From NCBI RefSeq assembly GCF_000292345.1, contig NZ_ALOU01000007.1:62001-126000 (forward strand): a DNA stretch of 64,000 nt, in the 5' to 3' direction. Numbering within the stretch: the first letter of the stretch is position 1; each line of letters begins with the position of its first letter. Shown here piece after piece: positions 51,304 through 61,515 of this stretch. Made by a program: the position numbers and the translations under genes. Under the pieces are notes generated by a model, which saw only the letters and a program-made list of their open reading frames with translations, made no database searches and had not been told where the DNA came from. The DNA is from Cupriavidus sp. BIS7 (GTDB taxonomy: Bacteria > Pseudomonadota > Gammaproteobacteria > Burkholderiales > Burkholderiaceae).

Positions 51304-51424
51304 AGATGCAGCATCTGAATTCGGGCCTCACACAGCACTCGCACGATGTAACCCCCTGATGAATAAGGGATAACCGCCGGTTCGGCAGCCCGGCAGGCGG
51401 TTGCCGTACCCGTCACTTGCGGGC

Positions 51425-51439
51425 TGGCACACGCCTTGC
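51425..51439 (+). promoter_or_regulatory. Sigma-54 (-24/-12) promoter of prp operon
   Basis: TGGCAC-ACGCC-TTGC is an exact match to the TGGCAC-N5-TTGC consensus, with the start point expected near 51451, about 47 bp before prpB. The activator PrpR is encoded divergently. Confidence 0.9.
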
Positions 51440-51497
51440 GCCATAGGGCGGCCCTGTTCAGACAGGTTTCAGCATTCACGAATAACGGATTCACGCC

Positions 51498-52406
51498 ATG
51501 ACCTTTACCGCCACCGAACTCGCCCGCTCCGCCGGCGCACGCTTCCGCCAGGCCCTGATCGATGAAAGCCCGCTGCAGATCCCGGGCACCATCAACGCCA
51601 ATCACGCGCTGCTGGCCAAGCGTGCGGGCTACCGCGCGATCTACCTGTCGGGTGGCGGCGTGGCCGCCGGCTCGCTAGGCCTGCCCGATCTCGGCATCTC
51701 GAATCTCGACGACGTGCTGACCGACATCCGCCGCATCACCGACGTGTGCGACACCCCGCTGCTGGTCGACGTCGACACCGGCTTTGGCTCCTCTGCCTTC
51801 AACGTGGCCCGCACCACGCGCTCGCTGATCAAGTTCGGCGCAGCCGCCATGCATATCGAAGACCAGGTCGGCGCCAAGCGCTGCGGCCACCGCCCGAACA
51901 AGGAAATCGTCACCAAGGGTGAGATGGTCGACCGTATCAAGGCCGCCGTCGACGCACGCACCGACGAGCACTTCGTGATCATGGCCCGTACCGATGCACT
52001 GGCCGTGGAAGGCCTGGACAGCGCCATCGAGCGTGCCGTGGCCTGCGTGGAAGCCGGCGCCGATGCAATCTTCCCCGAGGCCATGACCGACCTCGACATG
52101 TACCGCAAGTTCGTCGATGCCGTGAAGGTGCCGGTTCTGGCCAACCTGACCGAGTTCGGCGCCACGCCGTACTTCACGCTGGACGACCTTCGCAGCGTTG
52201 GTATTGCCATGTCGCTGTACCCGCTGTCGGCATTCCGTGCCATGAACAAGGCAGCCGAAAACGTCTTCGAGGCGATCCGCCGCGACGGCACGCAAAAGAA
52301 CGTGGTCGACACGATGCAGACGCGCGCCGAACTCTACGATCGCATCGGCTACCATGACTTCGAGCAGAAGCTCGACTCGCTTTTCGCACAGGGCAAGGGC
52401 CGCTGA
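51498..52406 (+). CDS. prpB: 2-methylisocitrate lyase
   Basis: A 302-aa PEP mutase/isocitrate lyase fold enzyme. It splits 2-methylisocitrate into pyruvate and succinate in the last step of the cycle. Seen: [32 protein letters not shown] (metal site), KRCGH at 127-131 with catalytic Cys129, and [10 protein letters not shown]. First gene of the operon. Confidence 0.96.
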   Translation: MTFTATELARSAGARFRQALIDESPLQIPGTINANHALLAKRAGYRAIYLSGGGVAAGSLGLPDLGISNLDDVLTDIRRITDVCDTPLLVDVDTGFGSSAFNVARTTRSLIKFGAAAMHIEDQVGAKRCGHRPNKEIVTKGEMVDRIKAAVDARTDEHFVIMARTDALAVEGLDSAIERAVACVEAGADAIFPEAMTDLDMYRKFVDAVKVPVLANLTEFGATPYFTLDDLRSVGIAMSLYPLSAFRAMNKAAENVFEAIRRDGTQKNVVDTMQTRAELYDRIGYHDFEQKLDSLFAQGKGR

Positions 52407-52464
52407 TTCAGCACCCACCGCCATGACCGCACGCAAACACACCAAGCTTAACCAGGAGACCCTC

Positions 52465-53622
52465 ATGTCCGAAGCCCAACCGCTGGCCACCCCGAAGCCC
52501 AAGAAGTCCGTTGCCCTGTCGGGTGTCGCAGCAGGCAACACCGCACTGTGCAGCGTGGGCCGCAGCGGCAATGACCTCCACTATCGCGGCTACGACATCC
52601 TCGACATCGCCGACACCTGCGAATTCGAGGAAATCGCTCACCTGCTGGTCCACGGCAAGCTGCCGAACAAGTCCGAACTGGCCGCCTACAAGACCAAGCT
52701 GAAGGCGCTGCGCGGCCTGCCCGCCAACGTCAAGGCCGCCCTCGAATGGGTGCCGGCTAGCGCCCACCCGATGGACGTGATGCGCACCGGCGTTTCGGTG
52801 CTGGGCACCGTGCTGCCGGAGAAGGACGATCACAACACCCCGGGCGCGCGTGACATCGCCGACCGCCTGATGGCCAGCATGGGCTCGATGCTGCTGTACT
52901 GGTACCACTACAGCCACAACGGCCGCCGCATCGAAGTGGAAACCGACGACGACTCGATCGCCGCCCACTTCCTGCACCTGCTGCACGGCGAAGCCCCGTC
53001 GAAGCTGTGGGAACGCGCGATGCAGACCTCGCTGATCCTGTACGCAGAGCACGAGTTCAACGCATCGACGTTCGCCTGCCGCGTGGTGGCCGGCACGGGC
53101 TCCGACATGTATTCGGCCATCTGCGGCGGCATTGGCGCGCTGCGCGGTCCGAAGCACGGCGGCGCCAACGAAGTGGCCTTCGAGATCCAGAAGCGCTACG
53201 ACACCCCGGACGAGGCTGAGGCCGACATCCGTCGCCGCGTGGAAAACAAGGAAGTCGTGATCGGCTTCGGCCACCCGGTGTACACGATCGCCGACCCGCG
53301 TAACCAGGTGATCAAGGACGTGGCCCGCAGGCTGTCGAAGGACGCCGGCTCGATGAAGATGTTCAACATCGCCGAGCGCCTGGAAACGGTGATGGCCGAC
53401 GCCAAGAAGATGTTCCCGAACCTCGACTGGTTCAGCGCGGTGAGCTACCACGTGATGGGTGTGCCGACCTCGATGTTCACGCCGCTGTTCGTCATCTCCC
53501 GTACCTCGGGCTGGGCCGCGCACGTGATCGAGCAACGCATCGACAACAAGATCATTCGTCCGACCGCCAACTACACCGGTCCGGAGAACCTGAAGTTCGT
53601 GCCGATCGAAAAACGAGCCTAA
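52465..53622 (+). CDS. prpC: 2-methylcitrate synthase
   Basis: A 385-aa type II-like citrate synthase that joins propionyl-CoA and oxaloacetate. Catalytic residues lie in the citrate-synthase signature: [38 protein letters not shown] (His in KHGG), [12 protein letters not shown] (His) and the late Asp region. An AGGAGAC site precedes ATG 52465; an in-frame ATG at 52423 is less likely. Gap of 58 bp after prpB. Confidence 0.96.
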   Translation: MSEAQPLATPKPKKSVALSGVAAGNTALCSVGRSGNDLHYRGYDILDIADTCEFEEIAHLLVHGKLPNKSELAAYKTKLKALRGLPANVKAALEWVPASAHPMDVMRTGVSVLGTVLPEKDDHNTPGARDIADRLMASMGSMLLYWYHYSHNGRRIEVETDDDSIAAHFLHLLHGEAPSKLWERAMQTSLILYAEHEFNASTFACRVVAGTGSDMYSAICGGIGALRGPKHGGANEVAFEIQKRYDTPDEAEADIRRRVENKEVVIGFGHPVYTIADPRNQVIKDVARRLSKDAGSMKMFNIAERLETVMADAKKMFPNLDWFSAVSYHVMGVPTSMFTPLFVISRTSGWAAHVIEQRIDNKIIRPTANYTGPENLKFVPIEKRA

Positions 53623-53718
53623 GGCGCGCCTGTATTGCAAGAAAAACGTGCCGCCGTCCGCGCATCGATCCCCTCGGGGCCGGACGCGGCGGCCGGCACG
53701 AACAGTCCTCACGACGCC

Positions 53719-56316
53719 ATGAACACTGCATTCCGCAAGCCGCTGCCCGGCACCAAGCTCGACTACTTCGACGCGCGCGCCGCGGTTGAAGCCATCGCCC
53801 CGGGCGCTTATGACAAGCTGCCCTACACGTCGCGCGTGCTGGCCGAGAACCTCGTGCGCCGCTGCGACCCCGCCACGCTGACCGCCTCGCTCCAGCAACT
53901 GATCGGGCGCAAGCGTGACCTCGATTTCCCGTGGTTCCCGGCCCGCGTGGTCTGCCACGACATTCTCGGCCAGACCGCGCTGGTGGACCTGGCCGGCCTG
54001 CGCGACGCCATCGCAGACCAGGGCGGCGACCCCGCCAAGGTCAACCCGGTGGTGCCGGTGCAGCTGATCGTCGATCACTCGCTGGCCGTTGAATGCGGCG
54101 GTTTCGACCCCGATGCGTTCACGAAGAACCGCGCCATCGAAGATCGCCGTAACGAAGACCGCTTCGACTTCATCAACTGGACCAAGAAGGCGTTCCGCAA
54201 CGTCGACGTGATCCCGCCGGGCAACGGCATCATGCACCAGATCAATCTGGAGAAGATGTCGCCGGTCATCCATGCCGACAACGGCTTGGCCTACCCCGAT
54301 ACCTGCGTTGGCACCGACAGCCACACGCCGCACGTTGACGCGCTTGGCGTGATCGCCATCGGCGTGGGCGGCCTGGAAGCCGAGAACGTGATGCTGGGCC
54401 GTGCATCGTGGATGCGCCTGCCTGACATCGTCGGCGTGGAACTGACTGGCCGCCGCCAGCCTGGCATCACCGCCACCGACATCGTGCTGGCCCTGACCGA
54501 ATTCCTGCGCAAGGAAAAGGTGGTCGGCGCGTATCTGGAATTCCGCGGCGAAGGCGCTTCGACGCTGACGCTCGGCGACCGCGCAACCATCTCGAACATG
54601 GCCCCCGAATATGGCGCCACGGCCGCGATGTTCTTCATCGACGAGCAGACCACCGAATACCTGCGCCTGACCGGCCGGGAAGACGCGCAGGTCCAGCTCG
54701 TGGAAACCTACGCCAAGGCCGCCGGCCTGTGGGCCGATGCGCTGAAGACGGCCGAATACGAGCGCGTGCTCAAGTTCGACCTGTCCTCCGTGGTGCGTAA
54801 CATGGCTGGCCCGTCCAACCCGCACAAGCGCCTGCCGACCTCCGACCTGGCCGCACGCGGCATCGCCGGCAAGTGGGAAGAAGTGCCGGGCCAGATGCCC
54901 GACGGCGCCGTCATCATCGCCGCCATCACCAGCTGCACGAACACCAGCAACCCGCGCAACGTGATTGCCGCCGCGCTGCTGGCCCGCAACGCCAATGAAC
55001 GCGGCCTGACCCGCAAGCCCTGGGTCAAGTCGTCGCTGGCGCCGGGATCGAAGGCGGTGGAGCTGTATCTGGAAGAAGCCAACCTGCTGCCGGACCTGGA
55101 AAAGCTCGGCTTCGGCATCGTGGCGTTCGCCTGCACGACCTGCAACGGCATGTCCGGCGCGCTCGATCCGAAGATCCAGCAGGAGATCATCGACCGCGAC
55201 CTGTACGCCACGGCCGTGCTGTCCGGCAACCGCAACTTTGACGGTCGTATCCACCCGTACGCGAAGCAGGCCTTCCTGGCCTCGCCGCCGCTGGTGGTGG
55301 CCTACGCGATCGCCGGCACGATCCGCTTCGACATCGAACGCGATGCGCTGGGCACCGATGCCAGCGGCAAGCCCGTGTACCTCAAGGACATCTGGCCGAC
55401 CGACGAAGAGATCGACGAGATCGTCAAGCAGAGCGTGAAGCCCGAGCAGTTCCGCAAGGTCTACGAGCCGATGTTCGCGCTGCAGGCACAGAACGATACG
55501 TCGATCAGCCCGCTCTACGACTGGCGTCCGCAAAGCACGTACATCCGCCGTCCGCCGTACTGGGAAGGCGCGCTGGCCGGCGAGCGCACGCTGCGCGGCA
55601 TGCGTCCGCTGGCAGTGCTCGGCGACAACATCACCACCGATCACCTGTCGCCGTCGAATGCGATCCTGCTGAACAGTGCGGCCGGCGAGTACCTGGCCAA
55701 GATGGGCCTGCCAGAGGAAGACTTCAACTCGTACGCAACGCACCGCGGCGACCACCTGACCGCGCAACGCGCCACGTTCGCCAACCCGACGCTGATCAAC
55801 GAGATGGCCGTGGTCGACGGTGCGGTCAAGAAGGGTTCGCTGACGCGTGTGGAGCCGGAAGGCAAGGTCGTGCGCATGTGGGAAGCCATCGAGACCTACA
55901 TGGATCGCAAGCAGCCGCTGATCGTGGTGGCCGGGGCCGACTATGGCCAGGGCTCGTCGCGTGACTGGGCCGCCAAGGGCGTACGCCTGGCTGGCGTGGA
56001 AGCCATCGTTGCCGAAGGCTTCGAGCGCATCCACCGCACCAACCTGATCGGCATGGGCGTGCTGCCCGTGGAGTTCAAGACTGGCGAGAACCGTGCCACG
56101 TACGGCATCGACGGCACGGAAACGTTCGACATCATCGGCGAACGCAAGCCGCGCGCGGCGCTGACGCTGGTGATCCACCGCAAGAACGGCGAGCGCGTGG
56201 AAGTGCCGGTGCTGTGCCGCCTCGACAGCGACGAAGAAGTGTCGATCTACGAGGCCGGCGGCGTGTTGCAGCGCTTTGCGCAGGACTTCCTCGAGTCCTC
56301 GCGCGCAGCGGCCTGA
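53719..56316 (+). CDS. acnD: Fe/S-dependent 2-methylcitrate dehydratase
   Basis: An 865-aa aconitase-type enzyme of the AcnD group. The 4Fe-4S ligands are in SCTNTSN and ACTTCNG; substrate-binding segments include DSHTPH and GSSRDWAAKG. It dehydrates 2-methylcitrate to a trans-type aconitate that needs PrpF. ATG 53719 is chosen over a longer in-frame version. It lies 96 bp after prpC. Confidence 0.96.
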   Translation: MNTAFRKPLPGTKLDYFDARAAVEAIAPGAYDKLPYTSRVLAENLVRRCDPATLTASLQQLIGRKRDLDFPWFPARVVCHDILGQTALVDLAGLRDAIADQGGDPAKVNPVVPVQLIVDHSLAVECGGFDPDAFTKNRAIEDRRNEDRFDFINWTKKAFRNVDVIPPGNGIMHQINLEKMSPVIHADNGLAYPDTCVGTDSHTPHVDALGVIAIGVGGLEAENVMLGRASWMRLPDIVGVELTGRRQPGITATDIVLALTEFLRKEKVVGAYLEFRGEGASTLTLGDRATISNMAPEYGATAAMFFIDEQTTEYLRLTGREDAQVQLVETYAKAAGLWADALKTAEYERVLKFDLSSVVRNMAGPSNPHKRLPTSDLAARGIAGKWEEVPGQMPDGAVIIAAITSCTNTSNPRNVIAAALLARNANERGLTRKPWVKSSLAPGSKAVELYLEEANLLPDLEKLGFGIVAFACTTCNGMSGALDPKIQQEIIDRDLYATAVLSGNRNFDGRIHPYAKQAFLASPPLVVAYAIAGTIRFDIERDALGTDASGKPVYLKDIWPTDEEIDEIVKQSVKPEQFRKVYEPMFALQAQNDTSISPLYDWRPQSTYIRRPPYWEGALAGERTLRGMRPLAVLGDNITTDHLSPSNAILLNSAAGEYLAKMGLPEEDFNSYATHRGDHLTAQRATFANPTLINEMAVVDGAVKKGSLTRVEPEGKVVRMWEAIETYMDRKQPLIVVAGADYGQGSSRDWAAKGVRLAGVEAIVAEGFERIHRTNLIGMGVLPVEFKTGENRATYGIDGTETFDIIGERKPRAALTLVIHRKNGERVEVPVLCRLDSDEEVSIYEAGGVLQRFAQDFLESSRAAA

Positions 56317-56330
56317 TAAGGAATCTGACG

Positions 56331-57524
56331 ATGGCACATGTACCCCAAATCAGAATCCCCGCCACGTACATCCGTGGCGGCACGAGCAAGGGCGTGTTCT
56401 TCCGCGTGCAGGACCTGCCCGAGGCCGCGCAGGTCCCGGGCAAGGCCCGTGACGCGGTGCTGATGCGCGTGATCGGTAGCCCTGATCCGTACGGCAAGCA
56501 GATCGACGGCATGGGCGCGGCCACTTCGAGCACCAGCAAGACCGTGCTGGTCTCGAAGAGCTCGCGTCCGGACCACGACGTCGACTATCTGTTCGGTCAG
56601 GTATCGATCGACCAGCCGTTTGTCGACTGGAGCGGCAACTGCGGCAACCTGTCGGCCGCCGTGGGCCCGTTCGCGGTCAGCAACGGCTTTATCGATGCCG
56701 CGCGGATTCCGCAGAACGGCACTGTGACGATCAGGATCTGGCAAGCCAATATCGGCAAGACCATCATCTCGCACGTGCCGATCACCAACGGCGCGGTGCA
56801 GGAAACGGGCGACTTCGAACTCGATGGCGTCACGTTCCCGGCAGCCGAAGTCCAGCTGGAGTTCATGGACCCGGCCGCCGACGAAGGCGACGATGGCGGC
56901 GGCTCGATGTTCCCGACCGGCAACCTCGTCGATGACCTGGAAGTGCCCGGCGTCGGCACGCTCAAGGCCACGATGATCAACGCCGGCATCCCGACGATCT
57001 TCGTCAATGCCGAGGCTATCGGCTACACCGGCACCGAGCTGCAGGAAGCGATCAACGGCGACCCCAAGGCGCTGGCGATGTTCGAGACGATCCGTGCGTA
57101 CGGCGCCAAGCGCATGGGCCTGATCCGCGATATCGACGAAGCGGCCCGGCGCCAGCACACGCCGAAGGTTGCCTTCGTGGCGAAGCCGGCTACCTACACC
57201 GCATCGAGCGGCAAGACCGTCAACGCTTCGGACGTAGACCTGCTGGTCCGTGCGCTGTCGATGGGCAAGCTGCACCACGCGATGATGGGCACCGCCGCCG
57301 TTGCCATCGGCACCGCCGCGGCGATCCCCGGAACGCTGGTGAACCTGGCGGCTGGCGGCGGCGAACGCGAGGCCGTGCGGTTCGGCCATCCGTCTGGCAC
57401 GCTGCGCGTGGGTGCGCAGGCCGCCAAGGTCGACGGTGAATGGACCGTGACGAAAGCCATCATGAGCCGCAGCGCACGCGTGCTGATGGAAGGCTGGGTT
57501 CGCATTCCGGGCGACGCGTTCTAA
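56331..57524 (+). CDS. prpF: 2-methylaconitate cis-trans isomerase
   Basis: A 397-aa diaminopimelate-epimerase fold protein: MAHVPQIRIPATYIRGGTSKGVFF and WSGNCGNLSAAVGPFAV (Cys/NCGN active site) with KxxLVNLAAGGGERE near the end. It converts the AcnD product to the form used downstream, so AcnD-PrpF together replace PrpD. ATG lies 14 bp after acnD. It is followed by a strong terminator. Confidence 0.96.
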   Translation: MAHVPQIRIPATYIRGGTSKGVFFRVQDLPEAAQVPGKARDAVLMRVIGSPDPYGKQIDGMGAATSSTSKTVLVSKSSRPDHDVDYLFGQVSIDQPFVDWSGNCGNLSAAVGPFAVSNGFIDAARIPQNGTVTIRIWQANIGKTIISHVPITNGAVQETGDFELDGVTFPAAEVQLEFMDPAADEGDDGGGSMFPTGNLVDDLEVPGVGTLKATMINAGIPTIFVNAEAIGYTGTELQEAINGDPKALAMFETIRAYGAKRMGLIRDIDEAARRQHTPKVAFVAKPATYTASSGKTVNASDVDLLVRALSMGKLHHAMMGTAAVAIGTAAAIPGTLVNLAAGGGEREAVRFGHPSGTLRVGAQAAKVDGEWTVTKAIMSRSARVLMEGWVRIPGDAF

Positions 57525-57557
57525 GCGCGGACATACACTCCTCTGCTGGTCCCCATG

Positions 57558-57590
57558 AAGCGGCATCTTCCTCACGGAAGATGCCGCTTT
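57558..57590 (+). terminator. Intrinsic terminator of prp operon
   Basis: A perfect 14-bp stem (57558-57571 and 57576-57589, AAGCGGCATCTTCC) with a 4-base loop TCAC and following T residues. Confidence 0.95.
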
Positions 57591-57694
57591 GTCTTATCTG
57601 GCATACGTTTGCGGGTTGTGCCTTTATTGGTGCAGTTGTCGACGCAACTTGAGTGCCTCGGTATAGTGCACGCTCCGTGGCGCCTGAACTGCAG

Positions 57695-59033
<1,339 letters not shown>

Positions 59034-59061
59034 TCCCCGGAGGCCGGCAGCGTCCGGCCCG

Positions 59062-59532
59062 CTAGATCAGGGCCGTGCTCATCAATGCCTTGGCAACGAG
59101 CACGGCCTCCGTATCACCACTCCCATCCGTATCCTGTTCCGCGTCCTGTACCGCATAGACCGAGACCTCGGTCGCCACCTGCCGCTTGCCCCGGCGCAGC
59201 ACGTCGGCAACGGCGCGCAGGGTTACCGCCCTGGCCGGTGCCAGGTACTGGATCGACAGTGAGCCAGTTGCTCCGGTCTTCACGACATCCAGATCTACCG
59301 CCGAAAACGCCGCGGCCGCACCCGCCACATCGATCAGCGTGGCAATCACGCCGCCATGCACGATGTCACCGACGGTGATATTGGCCATGCTGAATGGCAG
59401 CAGCATTTCCACGTGATCGGCAGAAAGCGAATCGATCCGGATACCGAGCGCGCGCGCAACCGGCGAGGCAATCAGCACCGACTCGATCATCGCCGCATTG
59501 CGCGGCTCCACAGGTCTGCTTGGCTCGGCCAT
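59062..59532 (-). CDS. PaaI-family hotdog thioesterase
   Basis: A 156-aa hotdog-fold protein: ITVGDIVHGGVIATLIDVAGAAAAFSA is the PaaI/YdiI-type core with the HGG motif. It hydrolyses acyl-CoA thioesters, often aryl-CoA; substrate unknown. A GGGAG site precedes ATG 59532; start 36 bp earlier possible. Divergent from DUF1289 gene. Confidence 0.88.
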   Translation of the reverse strand: MAEPSRPVEPRNAAMIESVLIASPVARALGIRIDSLSADHVEMLLPFSMANITVGDIVHGGVIATLIDVAGAAAAFSAVDLDVVKTGATGSLSIQYLAPARAVTLRAVADVLRRGKRQVATEVSVYAVQDAEQDTDGSGDTEAVLVAKALMSTALI

Positions 59533-59683
59533 CGGCAATCTCCCGGAAATTGGCTGCGGTGGAATCATGACCCGTCCAGCGTAGACGGGTGGCTGCACGA
59601 CCACAATGACGTCGCGGGTAATCCCCGATCGGCGGACGTTTATAATGTGCGGCCTGTCGTTTCCGTACCGCCCGCACCGCCTT

Positions 59684-59935
59684 ATGCCCGTCAATCCGTC
59701 CGAGTCACTTGCCCCGTCCGACACCGCCGCAGCCGATGGCCAGGCGCGCCTGGGGGACCGCCCGGACAGCCCGTGCGTCGGCATCTGCTCGACGCTTTTC
59801 GACGAGGTCTGCCAGGGCTGTGGCCGCACGGCCGCCGAGGTCAGCAACTGGGTGTTCTTCAGCGAAGAGGAAAAGCAGGTGATCTGGGAGCGGATCACCC
59901 GCGAAGGCACCGCACGGCGGTTCCAGCAGGACTGA
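59684..59935 (+). CDS. DUF1289-family small cysteine-rich protein
   Basis: An 83-aa protein with the DUF1289 pattern SPCVGICSTLFDEVCQGCGRTAAEVSNWV, four cysteines that probably bind Zn or a metal. The function is unknown. A TATAAT at 59641-59646 is a good -10 box for it, 38 bp upstream of the ATG. The PaaI-type gene is divergent. Confidence 0.87.
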   Translation: MPVNPSESLAPSDTAAADGQARLGDRPDSPCVGICSTLFDEVCQGCGRTAAEVSNWVFFSEEEKQVIWERITREGTARRFQQD

Positions 59936-59968
59936 CCGTCCGGCGCGGCCAATGCGGCCAACGCGGCA

Positions 59969-60685
59969 TCAGCCGCCGGCCAGCCGCCTTTCCATATCCT
60001 CGACCACATGGTTTGCCACGCGCTGGCGGGCCAGCTTGCGCCAGCTTTCGGCCAGCGGAGGCAGTTCGGCCATCTCGGCCAGTGCCGCGTAGTTGAGGCG
60101 ATCCACATAGAGCACATGCAGCAGCCGCTGCAGACTCCACTGCGGGTACGGGCGCGCCACCAGCACCAGCCTGTCGCCGGACGAGACTTCGCCCTCCTCG
60201 ATCACCCGGTAGTACCAGCCCGTGCGCCCACTCTCCTGCACGGCACGGGACATCCCCGCAAAACCGAATCGGTGATTGAGCTTCCAGCACGGCTGGCGCG
60301 CCTGCGAGACTTCCACCAGCGCCGTACCGATACGAAAACGGTCGCCAATGCAGATATCTGCTTCCGTCAAACCCTGCGTGCTCAGGTTTTCGCCGAATGC
60401 CCCCGCGTGGTCCAGCACCCCGACTTCGCCGCCCTGCGCCGTCAAAGACTCGCGCCACGCGTGATAGTGATCGCGTGGATAGTGGTGAATGGCCTTTTCT
60501 GGGCCGCCGTGGTGCTTCGGGTCGCCTTGCTCGTCGATATCCAGGCCAAGCGTCGTGACTTTCACCGGGCCGTCGACCACGATCTTTGCGATGCCGCTGG
60601 GCAAACCCTTCGGGCCAAATGGCCGGACCTTACCGGCCAGCACCGCGGCAATGTCGATGTCGATGTCGATTCCCTCATCCTTCAC
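59969..60685 (-). CDS. MOSC-domain protein (YiiM-like)
   Basis: A 238-aa protein with an N-terminal Asp-Ile repeat (MKDEGIDIDIDIAA), a MOSC domain at about 30-165 (GPVKVTTLGLDIDEQGDPKHHGGPEKAIHHYP, EVSQARQPCWKLNHRFG with the conserved Cys), and a C-terminal 3-alpha domain (RLLHVLYVDRLNYAALAEM). MOSC enzymes bind molybdenum cofactor and reduce N-hydroxylated purines; YiiM does so for 6-hydroxylaminopurine. ATG 60685 overlaps the amidotransferase stop by 4 bp. Confidence 0.9.
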   Translation of the reverse strand: MKDEGIDIDIDIAAVLAGKVRPFGPKGLPSGIAKIVVDGPVKVTTLGLDIDEQGDPKHHGGPEKAIHHYPRDHYHAWRESLTAQGGEVGVLDHAGAFGENLSTQGLTEADICIGDRFRIGTALVEVSQARQPCWKLNHRFGFAGMSRAVQESGRTGWYYRVIEEGEVSSGDRLVLVARPYPQWSLQRLLHVLYVDRLNYAALAEMAELPPLAESWRKLARQRVANHVVEDMERRLAGG

Positions 60686-61410
60686 AGGCCAGCCTCCTCC
60701 ATCCAGCGCGCGAACATCCGCTCGCCGGCACTGGCAACCGTCGCGCCGATCTCGGCGGTGCGGCGGCGGATCGTACGCGGGTCGATACCGGCGCGGGCCA
60801 GTTCGACCGTATGGCCGATCAGCCAGGTCTCGATATCACCGGCCTTCACTTCGGGATGGAACTGCAGCGCCAGCACATGCTTGCCGATTGCGTAGGCCTG
60901 GTGCGGCGTGGCGGCCGTCGAGGCAAGCAGTTCGGCCCCGGCTGGCAGGTCGAAGGTATCGCCGTGCCAGTGCAGCACGTGCCAGTCTGCCTCGGCCAGC
61001 GTAGCCAGCGGCGAGCCTTTCCCCGCGTCCGTCGGCGTAATTGGCGCCCAGCCGATTTCCCGTGTTCCCGGGTACACGCGCGCACCGGCGGCGGCCGCAA
61101 TCAATTGCGCCCCCAGGCATGCACCGATCATCGGCCGGCGCGCATGAAGCCGCTGGCGAATCACCGCGATCTCGGCTTCGAGCCATGGATAGGCTTCGGT
61201 TTCGTAGACGCCGATCGGGCCGCCCAGCACCACGAGCAGATCGGCCGGATCGGCCTGCACCGGCGTCAGGTCGTCCACGCCGGCCTGGTAGATGCGGATC
61301 TCATGGCCGCGTGCGCGGGCGGCATCGGCAATCACGCCCGCGTGCTCGAAAGCCACGTGCTGGATAACGTCAGTACGGCGCGAGCCTCGGCCCGGCTGGA
61401 TATCGCTCAT
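60682..61410 (-). CDS. Class I glutamine amidotransferase
   Basis: A 242-aa enzyme of the GATase1 fold: nucleophile Cys98 in GACLGAQ and the His/Glu pair H185/E187 in QFHPE; GGPIGVYE is the oxyanion region. It lacks any synthetase domain, so it is of the GuaA/PuuD-like free type; substrate unknown. It is translationally coupled to the MOSC gene, which suggests joint handling of a purine-like or amide compound. Confidence 0.9.
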   Translation of the reverse strand: MSDIQPGRGSRRTDVIQHVAFEHAGVIADAARARGHEIRIYQAGVDDLTPVQADPADLLVVLGGPIGVYETEAYPWLEAEIAVIRQRLHARRPMIGACLGAQLIAAAAGARVYPGTREIGWAPITPTDAGKGSPLATLAEADWHVLHWHGDTFDLPAGAELLASTAATPHQAYAIGKHVLALQFHPEVKAGDIETWLIGHTVELARAGIDPRTIRRRTAEIGATVASAGERMFARWMEEAGL

Positions 61411-61515
61411 CGAATGACTCCTGCGGAAGAAAGCCCCGACATGTTAACGCCGGTCCGTGATCCACCCATCCGCACTGACACAATCTTTGACACCCTGCGC
61501 GTGCCTTCGGATACT

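Noticed and set aside
52408-56337. Minus-strand open frame of 1309 codons opposite prpC-acnD
   Set aside because: It mirrors the codon pattern of highly expressed high-GC genes, has no recognisable domain and lies wholly antisense to well-identified prpC and acnD.
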